A stretch of DNA of 64,000 nt from Candidatus Thorarchaeota archaeon. GTDB taxonomy: Archaea > Asgardarchaeota > Thorarchaeia > Thorarchaeales > Thorarchaeaceae. The stretch spans positions 1 to 64,000 of the forward strand of contig JAGSHN010000025.1 of NCBI GenBank assembly GCA_029855935.1. Direction: 5' to 3'. The notes below the pieces were generated by a model, which had not been told where the DNA came from, did not search any database, and saw nothing but the letters and a program-made list of their open reading frames with translations. How positions within the stretch are numbered: the stretch's first letter is position 1; each line of letters starts with the position of its first letter. A program made the position numbers and the translations under genes. Shown here piece after piece: positions 24,654-32,926 of the stretch.

Positions 24654-24774
24654 TGGAGACCGATAATGTGTTGCACTCTGCCCTTATAACATTGATTCGA
24701 CCACCAGTGAGCGGATCGCGCCGGGCACGACAATCGCACCAAAACAGGGATAAGATGGGGAGGGAAGAGACACA

Positions 24775-25821
24775 GTGATGAAGGAGGCTGTTCTTTACGA
24801 GAAGCTAGACGGAAGCGTGAGGTGCAATCTCTGTGCTCGGCGCTGTGTGATTAGGGAGGGGCAGTCAGGGTTCTGCCGGGTCAGAGTCAATCGCGACGGG
24901 AGGCTGTACACGCTTGTCTACGGCCTCATCGACGGCATGGCCGCGGACCCGATTGAGAAGAAGCCGTTGTTTCACTTCGCGCCAGGGTCGACAGCGTTCT
25001 CTATCAGTACCTCCTCCTGCAATTTCAGGTGTCAGTTCTGCCTGAACTATCACTCCTCTCAGAGAAAGACACCTGTGGGCCAGCGTTTCACACCTGAGCA
25101 GCTGGTGGCCCTTGCGCAGGAATACGGCTGTGATGGCATCAGCTACACCTATACGGAGCCGACGATATTCATGGAGATAGCCCACGACACGGCCGAGCTT
25201 GCAAGCAGGGCAGGAATGTACAACACCTTTGTGACGAATGGCTATATGACGGAGGAGGCCATAGAGTACATTTCGCCCTATCTCAATGCCGCGACTGTGG
25301 ACTTCAAGGGATCAGCAAATCCCGAGTTTTACAAGAAGTACATGGCAGTACCAGATGTCGACCCGATCTTTGACGCTCTGAGAGAGCTAAAGAGGAGGGG
25401 CGTGTTCATAGAGATAACGAATCTTGTGGTGCCGAAGATAGGTGACTCTGAGGAGGACACGAGACATCTTGTTGAGTGGATAGTGGAGAATCTCGGTGAG
25501 AGGACACCAGTACATCTTACGGCCTTCGCACCTATGTACAAGATGACGCATCTGCCACGGACGTCAGCCGCGACTCTCCAGCGCCACATTCAGGTCGCCA
25601 AGGAGGCCGGACTGATATTCGTCTACTCGGGAAACGTGGCTGGACTGGAATACGAGAACACGTACTGTCCCCAGTGTGGCTTCAAGGCCGTCGAGAGATA
25701 CTCCGTATTCCTGAAGAGCAACAACCTCGCTCCGGATGGCCACTGCCCGAAGTGCGGCGCAGACCTGAACATCGCGGGCGTACAGTGGATGGGAAAGGGA
25801 TCGAGGAGATTCTGGTTCTGA
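24775..25821 (+). CDS. amrS: AmrS-like radical SAM enzyme (AmmeMemoRadiSam system)
   Basis: A 348-residue protein. Residues 17-34 have the family's first cysteine group (CNLCARRCVIREGQSGFC), followed by a PLFHFAPG turn and the radical SAM motif CNFRCQFC (Cys 82, 86, 89). The C-terminus has a zinc-ribbon type pair, CPQCGF and CPKCGA. The start is GTG 24775 or the adjacent ATG 24778. In archaea this group is named for a set of genes (AMMECR1, Memo, radical SAM) conserved together, with an unknown physiological role. No AMMECR1 or Memo gene is in the window. The stop overlaps the first base of the DUF2797 start, so the two are coupled. Confidence 0.88.
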   Translation: MMKEAVLYEKLDGSVRCNLCARRCVIREGQSGFCRVRVNRDGRLYTLVYGLIDGMAADPIEKKPLFHFAPGSTAFSISTSSCNFRCQFCLNYHSSQRKTPVGQRFTPEQLVALAQEYGCDGISYTYTEPTIFMEIAHDTAELASRAGMYNTFVTNGYMTEEAIEYISPYLNAATVDFKGSANPEFYKKYMAVPDVDPIFDALRELKRRGVFIEITNLVVPKIGDSEEDTRHLVEWIVENLGERTPVHLTAFAPMYKMTHLPRTSAATLQRHIQVAKEAGLIFVYSGNVAGLEYENTYCPQCGFKAVERYSVFLKSNNLAPDGHCPKCGADLNIAGVQWMGKGSRRFWF

Positions 25822-26747
25822 TGGTCGACGCCGCCCATATCATCGGCTCCGTCTGGAGTCGGTCCGCGACCGGCTACGTCCACGGCGTCCTGTATTGGGA
25901 CTACGAGAACAGAGACGAAGACGACAATCCCATTACACAACTACTAAAGATAGAGAGAGGTGAGACCCTCCACTGGTCGCTACGCGGTCCCCGCGTATGC
26001 GTGGGCTTTCGCGATGGGACTGGCCGCAGGCAACCGTGTCCTGAGAGGACCGTCATCACCAGCGGCTCAGCACAGTGCGGACCGTGTCAGGCCTCCGACC
26101 TCTTTCTCGAATGCTACCGATGCGATGGCACAATCTGCCACGCGACCGCAGAGAGAAGAGATGAGTGCAGGAACACCGACTACGTGGTATACCTTGCAGT
26201 GTTCGGAGATAGCCTTGTCAAGGTGGGCGTATCAACAAGGGCCAGAGTCCAGACGCGGTGGGTCGAGCAGGGTGCTGACTACGCAGGAGTCATTGCCGAG
26301 ATCAGGGATGGAAAGGAGGCACGGAGAATTGAGAGCCGTGTGGCCAGCTCATCCCGTGCCGTGAGTGTGGTCCGCAGTCCGACAAAGGCAAGAATGATGG
26401 CATTGACACCGAATCGCGGCCGGGTCGAGGAGTCCGTGGCACACGTCGTCAGACAGGCAATCGAGGCTGGTCTAGATGTCATCGAGCCTGAGATTGTCAT
26501 TCTTGAGAATCACTATCGTATCGGACAGTTGCCCGCTGAACCAACATCGTGGGTGCCCTCGGGCCGTGAACGCCCCACAGAGGTGGACATTCTGGGCGAG
26601 GTCGTTGGGATGAAGGGAAGCATAGTGGTCACACGAACTGGTGCGACGATCAGATACATCGACCTGAGATGGAGCGCAGGAAGGAGGCTCGTCAAGAATC
26701 CGGAGATGTCTATCGAGGTCCAGTCTGCCATTGAAGAGTTCTTCTAA
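25821..26747 (+). CDS. DUF2797 zinc-binding protein
   Basis: About 308 residues from ATG 25821, chosen because it overlaps the upstream TGA and because the preceding in-frame codons belong to the amrS sequence read in another frame. The DUF2797 signature is clear: a cysteine-rich centre with CGPCQASDLFLECYRCDGTIC, then VYLAVFGDSLVKVGVSTRAR and RWVEQGADYAG, which recalls the GIY-YIG nuclease fold. The rest alternates helices and strands and ends in helix EVQSAIEEFF. Its role is unknown; coupling to a radical SAM gene suggests the two act together. Confidence 0.82.
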   Translation: MVDAAHIIGSVWSRSATGYVHGVLYWDYENRDEDDNPITQLLKIERGETLHWSLRGPRVCVGFRDGTGRRQPCPERTVITSGSAQCGPCQASDLFLECYRCDGTICHATAERRDECRNTDYVVYLAVFGDSLVKVGVSTRARVQTRWVEQGADYAGVIAEIRDGKEARRIESRVASSSRAVSVVRSPTKARMMALTPNRGRVEESVAHVVRQAIEAGLDVIEPEIVILENHYRIGQLPAEPTSWVPSGRERPTEVDILGEVVGMKGSIVVTRTGATIRYIDLRWSAGRRLVKNPEMSIEVQSAIEEFF

Positions 26748-26817
26748 GGGACGCGGAAAGCGAGCTGAGCTCGCTCCCGAACGTTCATATGTCAGTTTCT
26801 GATGGTGGAACCCGAGG

Positions 26818-27681
26818 ATGAGCGCAGCGAGAATGGACCCAGAGAGGGTGCGATACGTGTCACTGGTCCGAAGAGAAGGAGGAGAACCGATCTTGGGGAT
26901 TCCGTATAGAGAGATGAGCGTCGACCCAGACCTAGTGGCAAGTTTCGTTCTCGCAGTCATTATATTTGAGAATCGTCAGCTCCGGACTTTTGTGAAAGAG
27001 GGGTACCGAGTAATCATAGAGGAGGGCGAGTACATAGTCGGACTGCTCATTGTCGACAAGATTGATGAAGAGAGGCCCTATCGAGCCGCTCTCAGAAGAA
27101 TCATTGACACCTTCGAGGACAGGTACCGCCCACAGCTTCAGAATTGGTCGGGCGACATCCGACCGTTCCGCGAGTTTGCCCTCTTCATATTCTCAGTGTT
27201 TCCGTACCGTGATATGGATCTCAACCTTGTACCGATAGCGCTGGACCGCTCCGAGGCCACCCCGGACCACCGGACGAAGATTCCCTGGGCCGTGGGCGAG
27301 TCGGACAAGAAGATTGAGCTGGTCAAGGAGTTCATAAACGGAAAGAGGACAATTGCAGACATAGTCGAGGCGTCCGGGCTAGATGAGGCAGAAGTGATTG
27401 CCATAGTCTCTATGCTGGAGCAGTACCACTGGATAACTCTCACACGTCCCGTCCTCGATGACAGTCGTCTCGTCAAGCAGATGGAAGTGCCGACGCTACT
27501 GACGGGCGTCTATGGTGATGCCATTCTCAAACTCGTTGATCTGTGTGATGGTACTCGCACACTCGCGGAGATATCACGCGAGCTGGAGGTTGGCATTGAT
27601 GTCGTGAAGACGCTAGCAAGAAACCTCATAAATGCCGGAGTGCTCAGGTTTTCGGATGGGCAGGGGGCGGACCGGGAGTGA
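26818..27681 (+). CDS. Longin-like domain protein with C-terminal winged helices (copy 1)
   Basis: A 287-residue protein. Residues about 10-145 show the strand/helix order of a longin fold: RVRYVSLVRREGGEPILGIP, a long helix DLVASFVLAVIIFE, paired strands RVIIEEGEYIVGLLIVD, and a long helix YRAALRRIIDTFED. This is followed by two winged-helix segments (KRTIADIVEASGLDEAEVIA, TRTLAEISRELEVGIDVVKT). Longin domains serve membrane trafficking in eukaryotes and are abundant in Asgard archaea. A close paralogue follows 132 bases on. The combination with DNA-binding-type winged helices is unusual. Recognition is by pattern, not by search. Confidence 0.65.
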   Translation: MSAARMDPERVRYVSLVRREGGEPILGIPYREMSVDPDLVASFVLAVIIFENRQLRTFVKEGYRVIIEEGEYIVGLLIVDKIDEERPYRAALRRIIDTFEDRYRPQLQNWSGDIRPFREFALFIFSVFPYRDMDLNLVPIALDRSEATPDHRTKIPWAVGESDKKIELVKEFINGKRTIADIVEASGLDEAEVIAIVSMLEQYHWITLTRPVLDDSRLVKQMEVPTLLTGVYGDAILKLVDLCDGTRTLAEISRELEVGIDVVKTLARNLINAGVLRFSDGQGADRE

Positions 27682-27813
27682 CCATCACGAGGGCAGAGAT
27701 AGGGCTGTGGCGACTACGGTATCGTGACCCAACGTGGTGTCCGTCACTCGCAGCGCTTGAAGGCATAGAAACGGTGATGCACTATGGGCATGGTGATTCA
27801 GGGGGGACCTAGG

Positions 27814-28641
27814 ATGTCAGTCGACACGAGCAAGGTCCGCTACGTCTCATTGATACGCCTTGAGGGCGGGGAGTCAATCCTGAACATTCCCTACGCCGAG
27901 ATGAGCGTAGATCCAGACCTGATAGCAGGATTCGTCACCGCTGTCATCACATTCGCCAACACCCCTATTCGGACAATTCGCAAGGCGGCGTATGATATCC
28001 TCATTGAAGTTGGTGAGACCGTCCTTGTACTGATTGTTGTCGACCCTGTACCCGATGAAACACCCTACCGCAAGCGTCTGAGGCGTATCTTGGACAGCAT
28101 CGAGAGAGAACACGGCGAGAAGCTGAAGCGCTTCGAGGGAGATGTCCGGAGATATCGCGAGTTCGCGCTGAAGGTCATATGCGAGTTCCCATTTGAAACA
28201 CCGGACCTCAATCTGGTACCTGTGAGGAGAAAGATGGGGATTCAGATACCATTCAGGGTCGGTGAGGTCGACGAGAAAATGGAGATGCTTGAGGCGTTCA
28301 TCAACGGGAAGCGCACCGTGGGGGAGATAATGAACCTCATTGAACTTCCTGACGAGGAGGTCGTTGCCCTGCTGTCCGCACTCCACAGATACAGATGGAT
28401 CGAGTACAAGAGGCGGCTCACTCCTGAGGACATCCTCGTTCGGAGGCAGTGCGAGGACATCGAACTGGACAGGCTCCGCCAGCAGTTCGGCTCCCCGCTG
28501 GACGACGTACTCACGGCCTTTGGCAGCGGGAAGAAGATAGCCGATGTGCTCAATTCACTCTGCTATGACCAGAGCGCAATGTGGTTCCTCATCAACAAAC
28601 TGGTGGAGTCAGGCTGTCTTGGCGTGGCCGAGTCGAAGTGA
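27814..28641 (+). CDS. Longin-like domain protein with C-terminal winged helices (copy 2)
   Basis: About 275 residues, starting at ATG 27814. That start follows GGGGGG and aligns with the paralogue (MSVDTSKVRYVSL against MSAARMDPERVRYVSL); the frame is open to 27784. The longin-like part spans about 5-135 (VRYVSLIRLEGGESILNIP, IAGFVTAVITFAN, ILIEVGETVLVLIVVD). The shared KRTVGEIMNLIELPDEEVVALL winged-helix repeat follows, and a second, weaker one ends the protein. Identity with copy 1 is high through the first domain and falls off towards the C-terminus, so this is an older tandem duplication. Likely co-transcribed with copy 1. Confidence 0.65.
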   Translation: MSVDTSKVRYVSLIRLEGGESILNIPYAEMSVDPDLIAGFVTAVITFANTPIRTIRKAAYDILIEVGETVLVLIVVDPVPDETPYRKRLRRILDSIEREHGEKLKRFEGDVRRYREFALKVICEFPFETPDLNLVPVRRKMGIQIPFRVGEVDEKMEMLEAFINGKRTVGEIMNLIELPDEEVVALLSALHRYRWIEYKRRLTPEDILVRRQCEDIELDRLRQQFGSPLDDVLTAFGSGKKIADVLNSLCYDQSAMWFLINKLVESGCLGVAESK

Positions 28642-28672
28642 CAAGACAAGAAGTCCACGCGTATTTGACCAA

Positions 28673-29506
28673 TCAATCTGCCAGCCAGAGGGGGATATCG
28701 ACGCCAGGGACACCTACCACGTCGCTCCTGCATTGACTGCAATGTAGGAACTGCGGAATGTAGTGAGAGGCACTCCGGCGTACCGACAGGAGAGCTGCGC
28801 CCGATGGTGCCATCAGACCTTCGCCGCCCGCAGGCGGAACGAGGGGCATTACGTTCTGAATCTCTGCGCCAGCCTGAGCGACTGTCTGTGCAACCAGTGT
28901 CACCTCTGACTCATTGACATCGGGTATCAGAACCGTATTTACCTTCACGTGGATGCCAGCTCTAGCAGCCGCCCTCAGTCCGTCGAGCTGGCGTCGCACC
29001 ACATCCGCCCCAACCTGTCGTACCTTCCGGCGCCCATCTATGATGGCCCATTCGTAGACTCTGTCCGCATACTCGGGTGTGACCGCGTGAATGGACACGG
29101 TGACGGTCCGAACACCAAGGGCGACGAGGGCACCCACATTCTCCGTCAGCAGAATGCCGTTGGTGCTCAGGCAGAACTCGAGGTCTGGCCGGCTCTCGCG
29201 GACCAGAGAGAAGAGCTCCAGGGTCGCCGGATTATAGAGAGGCTCTCCGGGTCCTGATACGCCTACAATGCGCAGCCGGGGCCGACGCTCGCACTCCTCG
29301 AAGACTCTCTGAACGGCCTCTTGCACAGACATCACGCGCATAGACTTGCCAGGAGAGGGAAGATGGCAGGACACACCAAGAGAGTGATCACAGAAGATGC
29401 ACTTGAGGTTACATCTCGGCGCAACGGGCACGTGGATTCTTTCCCATAGATCGGAACGCGACGAGCTCCAGCAGGGATGGTGCAGGAAGGGGTATCCGGC
29501 TGACAA
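28673..29506 (-). CDS. NifB-like radical SAM protein in a genome segment without nif genes
   Basis: A 277-residue protein from TTG 29506. It begins HHPCW, then IHVPVAPRCNLKCIFCDHSL (radical SAM Cys 32, 36, 39), VGVSGPGEPLYN, CLSTNGILLT and VKVNTVLIPDVNES. All of these match the sequence path of NifB, the enzyme that builds the NifB-co cluster for nitrogenase, including the extra Cys12 in the HPC motif. The NifX-like C-terminal domain of some NifB proteins is missing. No nifH, nifD, nifK, nifE or nifN gene is in the window, so it may serve another Fe-S or peptide chemistry. It follows the Roadblock gene after 15 bases, so the two share a transcript. Confidence 0.75.
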   Translation of the reverse strand: MSAGYPFLHHPCWSSSRSDLWERIHVPVAPRCNLKCIFCDHSLGVSCHLPSPGKSMRVMSVQEAVQRVFEECERRPRLRIVGVSGPGEPLYNPATLELFSLVRESRPDLEFCLSTNGILLTENVGALVALGVRTVTVSIHAVTPEYADRVYEWAIIDGRRKVRQVGADVVRRQLDGLRAAARAGIHVKVNTVLIPDVNESEVTLVAQTVAQAGAEIQNVMPLVPPAGGEGLMAPSGAALLSVRRSASHYIPQFLHCSQCRSDVVGVPGVDIPLWLAD

Positions 29507-29521
29507 GGCTCCATACGCGTC

Positions 29522-29914
29522 CTATGTCAGCTCTTGCATCAGGCGGCTGGCCTCTCGTGCTGCGCGCTTTGCGTCATTGAATACAAGGCCCAGCTTGGCA
29601 TTCTCTGGGGCCGTAACAGTCAGCAGAAACGAGTCGAGAAGGGAGATGATCAGTGTTGTGCCCATCGTGCCCTGGATTATGACGGAGCTCAGCCTACCCT
29701 GACGCAGTTCCTTCACGGTCTGCTCCCCAGCCGAGTAGGCTCCAGCTGCCAGTGCTGCAACAGAGGCCTCTTCGACATTGGTGTGAAAGTGGCTCACAAG
29801 TGGAAGTCCCTCAACTGAGAATATGGCGGCACCCAATATGGGGGACGAGTTGGAGAGATTCTTGAGTAGCTCCTTGAGGAGCTGAATGACATCCACGGCA
29901 CTCTGACTATGCAT
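29522..29914 (-). CDS. Roadblock/LC7-domain protein (Asgard type)
   Basis: A 130-residue protein; ATG 29914 is preferred because GGAGG lies eight bases upstream, although the frame is open to a GTG at 29992. It carries the whole Roadblock fold: a first helix VIQLLKELLKNL, strand GAAIFSVEGLPLVS, a long helix VAALAAGAYSAGEQTVKEL and the closing LIISLLDSFLLTVTAPENAK. Roadblock proteins scaffold small GTPases and motor complexes in eukaryotes, and act with MglA-type GTPases in bacteria; Asgard genomes have many. No GTPase gene is adjacent. A second Roadblock gene lies at 48400-48789. Confidence 0.9.
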   Translation of the reverse strand: MHSQSAVDVIQLLKELLKNLSNSSPILGAAIFSVEGLPLVSHFHTNVEEASVAALAAGAYSAGEQTVKELRQGRLSSVIIQGTMGTTLIISLLDSFLLTVTAPENAKLGLVFNDAKRAAREASRLMQELT

Positions 29915-30022
29915 CGAGTATTCCTCCAGCGTGCCGGCGGGCACACCACGTGCTGTCTCGGGCTCTAGGTGAGGAGTTACGACATAAAACACTGATAAAG
30001 ATTGGGCTGACTGGTACAGAGG

Positions 30023-31027
30023 TCATTCTATCAGCCGAACTGAGGTCACGCTGTCAGAGTACAGCAGGTCAGGAGGGATCTTCATCACCCGTAGTGCATT
30101 GTCCGCCTCCTGGTTCAGTCCCTGTTCGCGGAGCAGCGCGATAAACTCGAATCCCGTAGTGATGGCCAGGCCCTTCAGCGGTCGCCCACTACGGCACGAC
30201 TCGATGAGGTCGTCGGGAGATATCATCCTACATCTCAAACGCTCATCACGGTGCTTTGTGAGATGAGTGATTCCCTTCCTGGCAATGCCCCGATTCTCCC
30301 TCTGCTCGGTTGTATAGGCCTTGCGTTTCGAGATTATGGTGAGGCGCTCGATGCCATTCTTCACAATCTCTTCGGAACGCAGTGTCTTGCCGTACAGCTC
30401 GTGGACACTCTTCACCGTCGTTGTGACAAGCCACGCGGTGCCAAACTCCGCCTGGTACCGCATACCCTTCAACAGCTCCGATTCGCTAAGTAGCGTCATC
30501 GACCTGTAGCCCTTGTACTCCACTGATATCAGCCAGTCAGGGTCTTTGTGGGTCACAATGAGGTCTGGTGTGAGGCCGCGCCCCGTCTTGGGAACACTCA
30601 TCTCTACGTCCGGGAAGAGTCGCAGGATGAGCGCTGTGAAGGCCTCGTGGAACATATTGTGCCGAAGATTCCTTGCCTCTTGCGGGTGCCTAAGACCAGC
30701 CTCGCGGTAGAGTACCGGCATCTCAATTCGCTGACCGGTCCTTCTTCTCACCTCATCCTTTGTGGTGATACGGCCACGCGCCTGATTCTGTTGAACCAGT
30801 CTTATTGCGGCCTCCTCACCCAGCAGGTCCAGAATGACGCGCCCCAAGGGGAGGGACTTGTCCACCTCTCCCTCTGCCCTTCTTCGGCGGGCCTCCTCTG
30901 TCGCCCATTCGATGACCGCCTGCGCGTCATCTCCCAAGAGTCCCACTATTGACCTGAGTCTGTCCTGCAGGTTGTGGCCGTCTACGTACTTTCTCAATGC
31001 CGAAGGGTACTTGATTCTCGGTGACAA
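30023..31027 (-). CDS. Protein with a PD-(D/E)XK-like nuclease core
   Basis: A 334-residue soluble protein, Arg-rich, with an N-terminal helical region. A nuclease-like core occurs at about 155-175: GLTPDLIVTHKDPDWLISVE followed by YKG, giving Asp, Glu and Lys in the order of PD-(D/E)XK enzymes; it is preceded by a conserved-looking FHEAFTALILRLFPDVEM helix-strand. The C-terminal third (KRKAYTTEQRENRGIARKGI, ISPDDLIESCRSG) is basic. It lies between the coiled-coil/winged-helix gene (34-base gap) and the Roadblock gene (108-base gap), downstream of topoisomerase VI. A DNA-processing role is inferred; specificity is unknown. Confidence 0.6.
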   Translation of the reverse strand: MSPRIKYPSALRKYVDGHNLQDRLRSIVGLLGDDAQAVIEWATEEARRRRAEGEVDKSLPLGRVILDLLGEEAAIRLVQQNQARGRITTKDEVRRRTGQRIEMPVLYREAGLRHPQEARNLRHNMFHEAFTALILRLFPDVEMSVPKTGRGLTPDLIVTHKDPDWLISVEYKGYRSMTLLSESELLKGMRYQAEFGTAWLVTTTVKSVHELYGKTLRSEEIVKNGIERLTIISKRKAYTTEQRENRGIARKGITHLTKHRDERLRCRMISPDDLIESCRSGRPLKGLAITTGFEFIALLREQGLNQEADNALRVMKIPPDLLYSDSVTSVRLIE

Positions 31028-31061
31028 CGACCATCATCCCAATTCTTCAGGGAATGAGGGT

Positions 31062-31733
31062 CTAGAAGATGTCCTTTATGAGTCTGACCTCTTGAGTTTC
31101 CTCGTCGTATGACACAAGCCCCGCGTTGCGCAGGTCGTGAATCGCCTTTATCACGGCAGTCGCCATTATGCCGGTGCTTGACTCAATGTTCTTTCTCGTG
31201 ATGGCAGTTCCCGTGTTGTGCAGCATGTACAGTACGCGAGCGTGGGGCTTTCCACCGAACACGGTCTCTATCAGCGTGATGTATATCGCAAGCAGATCAC
31301 TGACATCAACCTTCTCCTGAAGCTTCTCCTTCTCAGCTGCGGTCTCGCGATAGAGTTCCGACACGCGATTCAACTGTGCTGTGATCTCGTCCATCTCTTT
31401 CTTTAGTGCGTCTCGCTCCTCTGTGAGACGACGTATCACTTCCTGGCTGCCGCTCTCAGCATCAGCGAGCTTCTTCTTCAGCTCCTCGACCTCACCCTCG
31501 AGAGACTTGACCCGTTCATTGAGCTGCTCGGCCTCGGTCTCTCTATTCTGCAGGTCCTCCTGCAGCTTCTTCAACTTCTCCTCGGCCGCCCAAGCGCGCT
31601 CCTCCGCCTCCCGACGGGCGTTCCTGGCCTCCTCGGCCTCCTTCTCCACAGCATCAAGCTGCTCAAGCGTGTGCGTGATCTTCTCTCTTAGATCGTCAAG
31701 GGTACTCAGTATGGCCTCTCTCTCCGCAGACAT
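31062..31733 (-). CDS. Coiled-coil protein with C-terminal winged helix (short form)
   Basis: A 223-residue protein. Residues about 1-150 form one continuous charged coiled coil (repeats of EEAR, EEKLKKLQEDLQN, KSLEGEVEELKKKL). Residues about 155-223 form a winged helix with VLYMLHNTGTAITRKNIESS, TGIMATAVIKAIHDLRNAGL and a two-strand wing. It has no ATPase motif. The design matches the longer protein at 22735-24225. It lies 40 bases downstream of topoisomerase VI subunit A, on the same strand, so a connection with chromosome handling is reasonable but unproved. Confidence 0.78.
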   Translation of the reverse strand: MSAEREAILSTLDDLREKITHTLEQLDAVEKEAEEARNARREAEERAWAAEEKLKKLQEDLQNRETEAEQLNERVKSLEGEVEELKKKLADAESGSQEVIRRLTEERDALKKEMDEITAQLNRVSELYRETAAEKEKLQEKVDVSDLLAIYITLIETVFGGKPHARVLYMLHNTGTAITRKNIESSTGIMATAVIKAIHDLRNAGLVSYDEETQEVRLIKDIF

Positions 31734-31773
31734 GAGGATGTACCTCCATTACTGATAGCCGATGTTGCCCATA

Positions 31774-32922
31774 CTATAAGAGTTTCACGTCGCACCGGCG
31801 TGCCTTCTCGCGGATGTACTCGACGTACTTGTCCCGGAGTTCACGGATGGGGAGGCCAAAGGCCTTGAACGCCTCAAGCTCTCCCTTGCGCCTCTTCTTC
31901 AACAGTCTGTCGTTCTCACAACGTAGCTGTGCGTTCTGCGCAATCGCCGGGATCCTGCGATTCTGTTCTGCACAGCGGATGTCAGACTTCGTCATCGGCT
32001 CAAGTGAGTGCTCAATCTCCACAAGCAGGCCATCGTCAGACCAGAAGTCGTCCGTGGTGAGACCAAGGAGATGAGCCTCGGGCGTCGCCAGCCCCTCGAT
32101 ATTGGCCAGCTCTATCGAGTTGGACTTTATCGTGGAGAAGATCCTCAGCGACCACGGCGACATGTCCACAAGGACGAGAATGGGAATCCCTTCATCAGCC
32201 AGCCGTCGCACCCACGCCCTCATGTTTCGACCGGGCTGCCCGAACAGAGCACCGATGCCAATCCTGAGCTGCTCGGCCACGCCCAGCTCGATGAGGTTTC
32301 TCGCCATCGCCTCCTTCTCCACAAGGACTGCAGCGTCTATGTTGGCCTCGTGAATCACCACATCGAAGGGACGTGACGATATGAACCAGCCGTACTCTCC
32401 AACCTCGGCACAGTTCAGCCGTTTTCCAGAGAGGTCTGTGAGAGTGACATCGCCGTAGAAGGTGCCCTTTGGGGAGCTCACGACGCCGAACTCCTCTCTC
32501 GGAACGGACTGGCCGCCGATGCGCAGTATACGTTCGCACAGGTTCACCAGCCGGTTAGTCTCGTTCTGATCGTGGATGCTCAAGACACGTTGCACACTGC
32601 GCACCTTGTGCATGTAGTAGAAGTCCCTCAGGCTCATCGAGAGGCCCTGTTCGAGATGCTCTCTGAACCGTGTGAGACCATAGACTAGAAGTGCAATGGT
32701 CCGCGCGCTGTCCACTCGGCAGCCGTCGATGAAGGAAGGCACCTCGTCCACAGGGCGATAGCCGTGCTCCTCGCTGTAGACGACGTTCTTCTTTGAAGAG
32801 CCGTAATAGCCAATCTCTGGAAAGGCCCCGTCACTGATTGTGTCAGCGAGTGTCACCAGCACACTGTCGATCAGGTCGACGACACGCTGGCGCATTGCTG
32901 TCGGTTCTGTCCTTGATGACAC
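31774..32922 (-). CDS. top6A: DNA topoisomerase VI subunit A
   Basis: About 382 residues from GTG 32922, which sits eight bases after GGAGG and just beyond the Top6B stop. The winged-helix domain has the catalytic tyrosine in LRDFYYMHK (Tyr 102 or 103), which attacks DNA. The TOPRIM domain has Glu202 in VLVEKEAM, but its aspartate motif reads LVDMSPWS, with Asp253 kept and the second Asp replaced by Ser255; relatives usually show DxDP. The partner subunit is encoded immediately upstream. Topoisomerase VI relaxes and decatenates DNA by double-strand passage and is the relative of Spo11. The serine substitution may weaken the second metal site. Confidence 0.95.
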   Translation of the reverse strand: MSSRTEPTAMRQRVVDLIDSVLVTLADTISDGAFPEIGYYGSSKKNVVYSEEHGYRPVDEVPSFIDGCRVDSARTIALLVYGLTRFREHLEQGLSMSLRDFYYMHKVRSVQRVLSIHDQNETNRLVNLCERILRIGGQSVPREEFGVVSSPKGTFYGDVTLTDLSGKRLNCAEVGEYGWFISSRPFDVVIHEANIDAAVLVEKEAMARNLIELGVAEQLRIGIGALFGQPGRNMRAWVRRLADEGIPILVLVDMSPWSLRIFSTIKSNSIELANIEGLATPEAHLLGLTTDDFWSDDGLLVEIEHSLEPMTKSDIRCAEQNRRIPAIAQNAQLRCENDRLLKKRRKGELEAFKAFGLPIRELRDKYVEYIREKARRCDVKLL

Positions 32923-32926
32923 GCCA

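Noticed and set aside
24222-24689. Plus-strand 155-codon frame
   Set aside because: The opposite frame (24174-24653) has better helix periodicity and composition; this one is its shadow.
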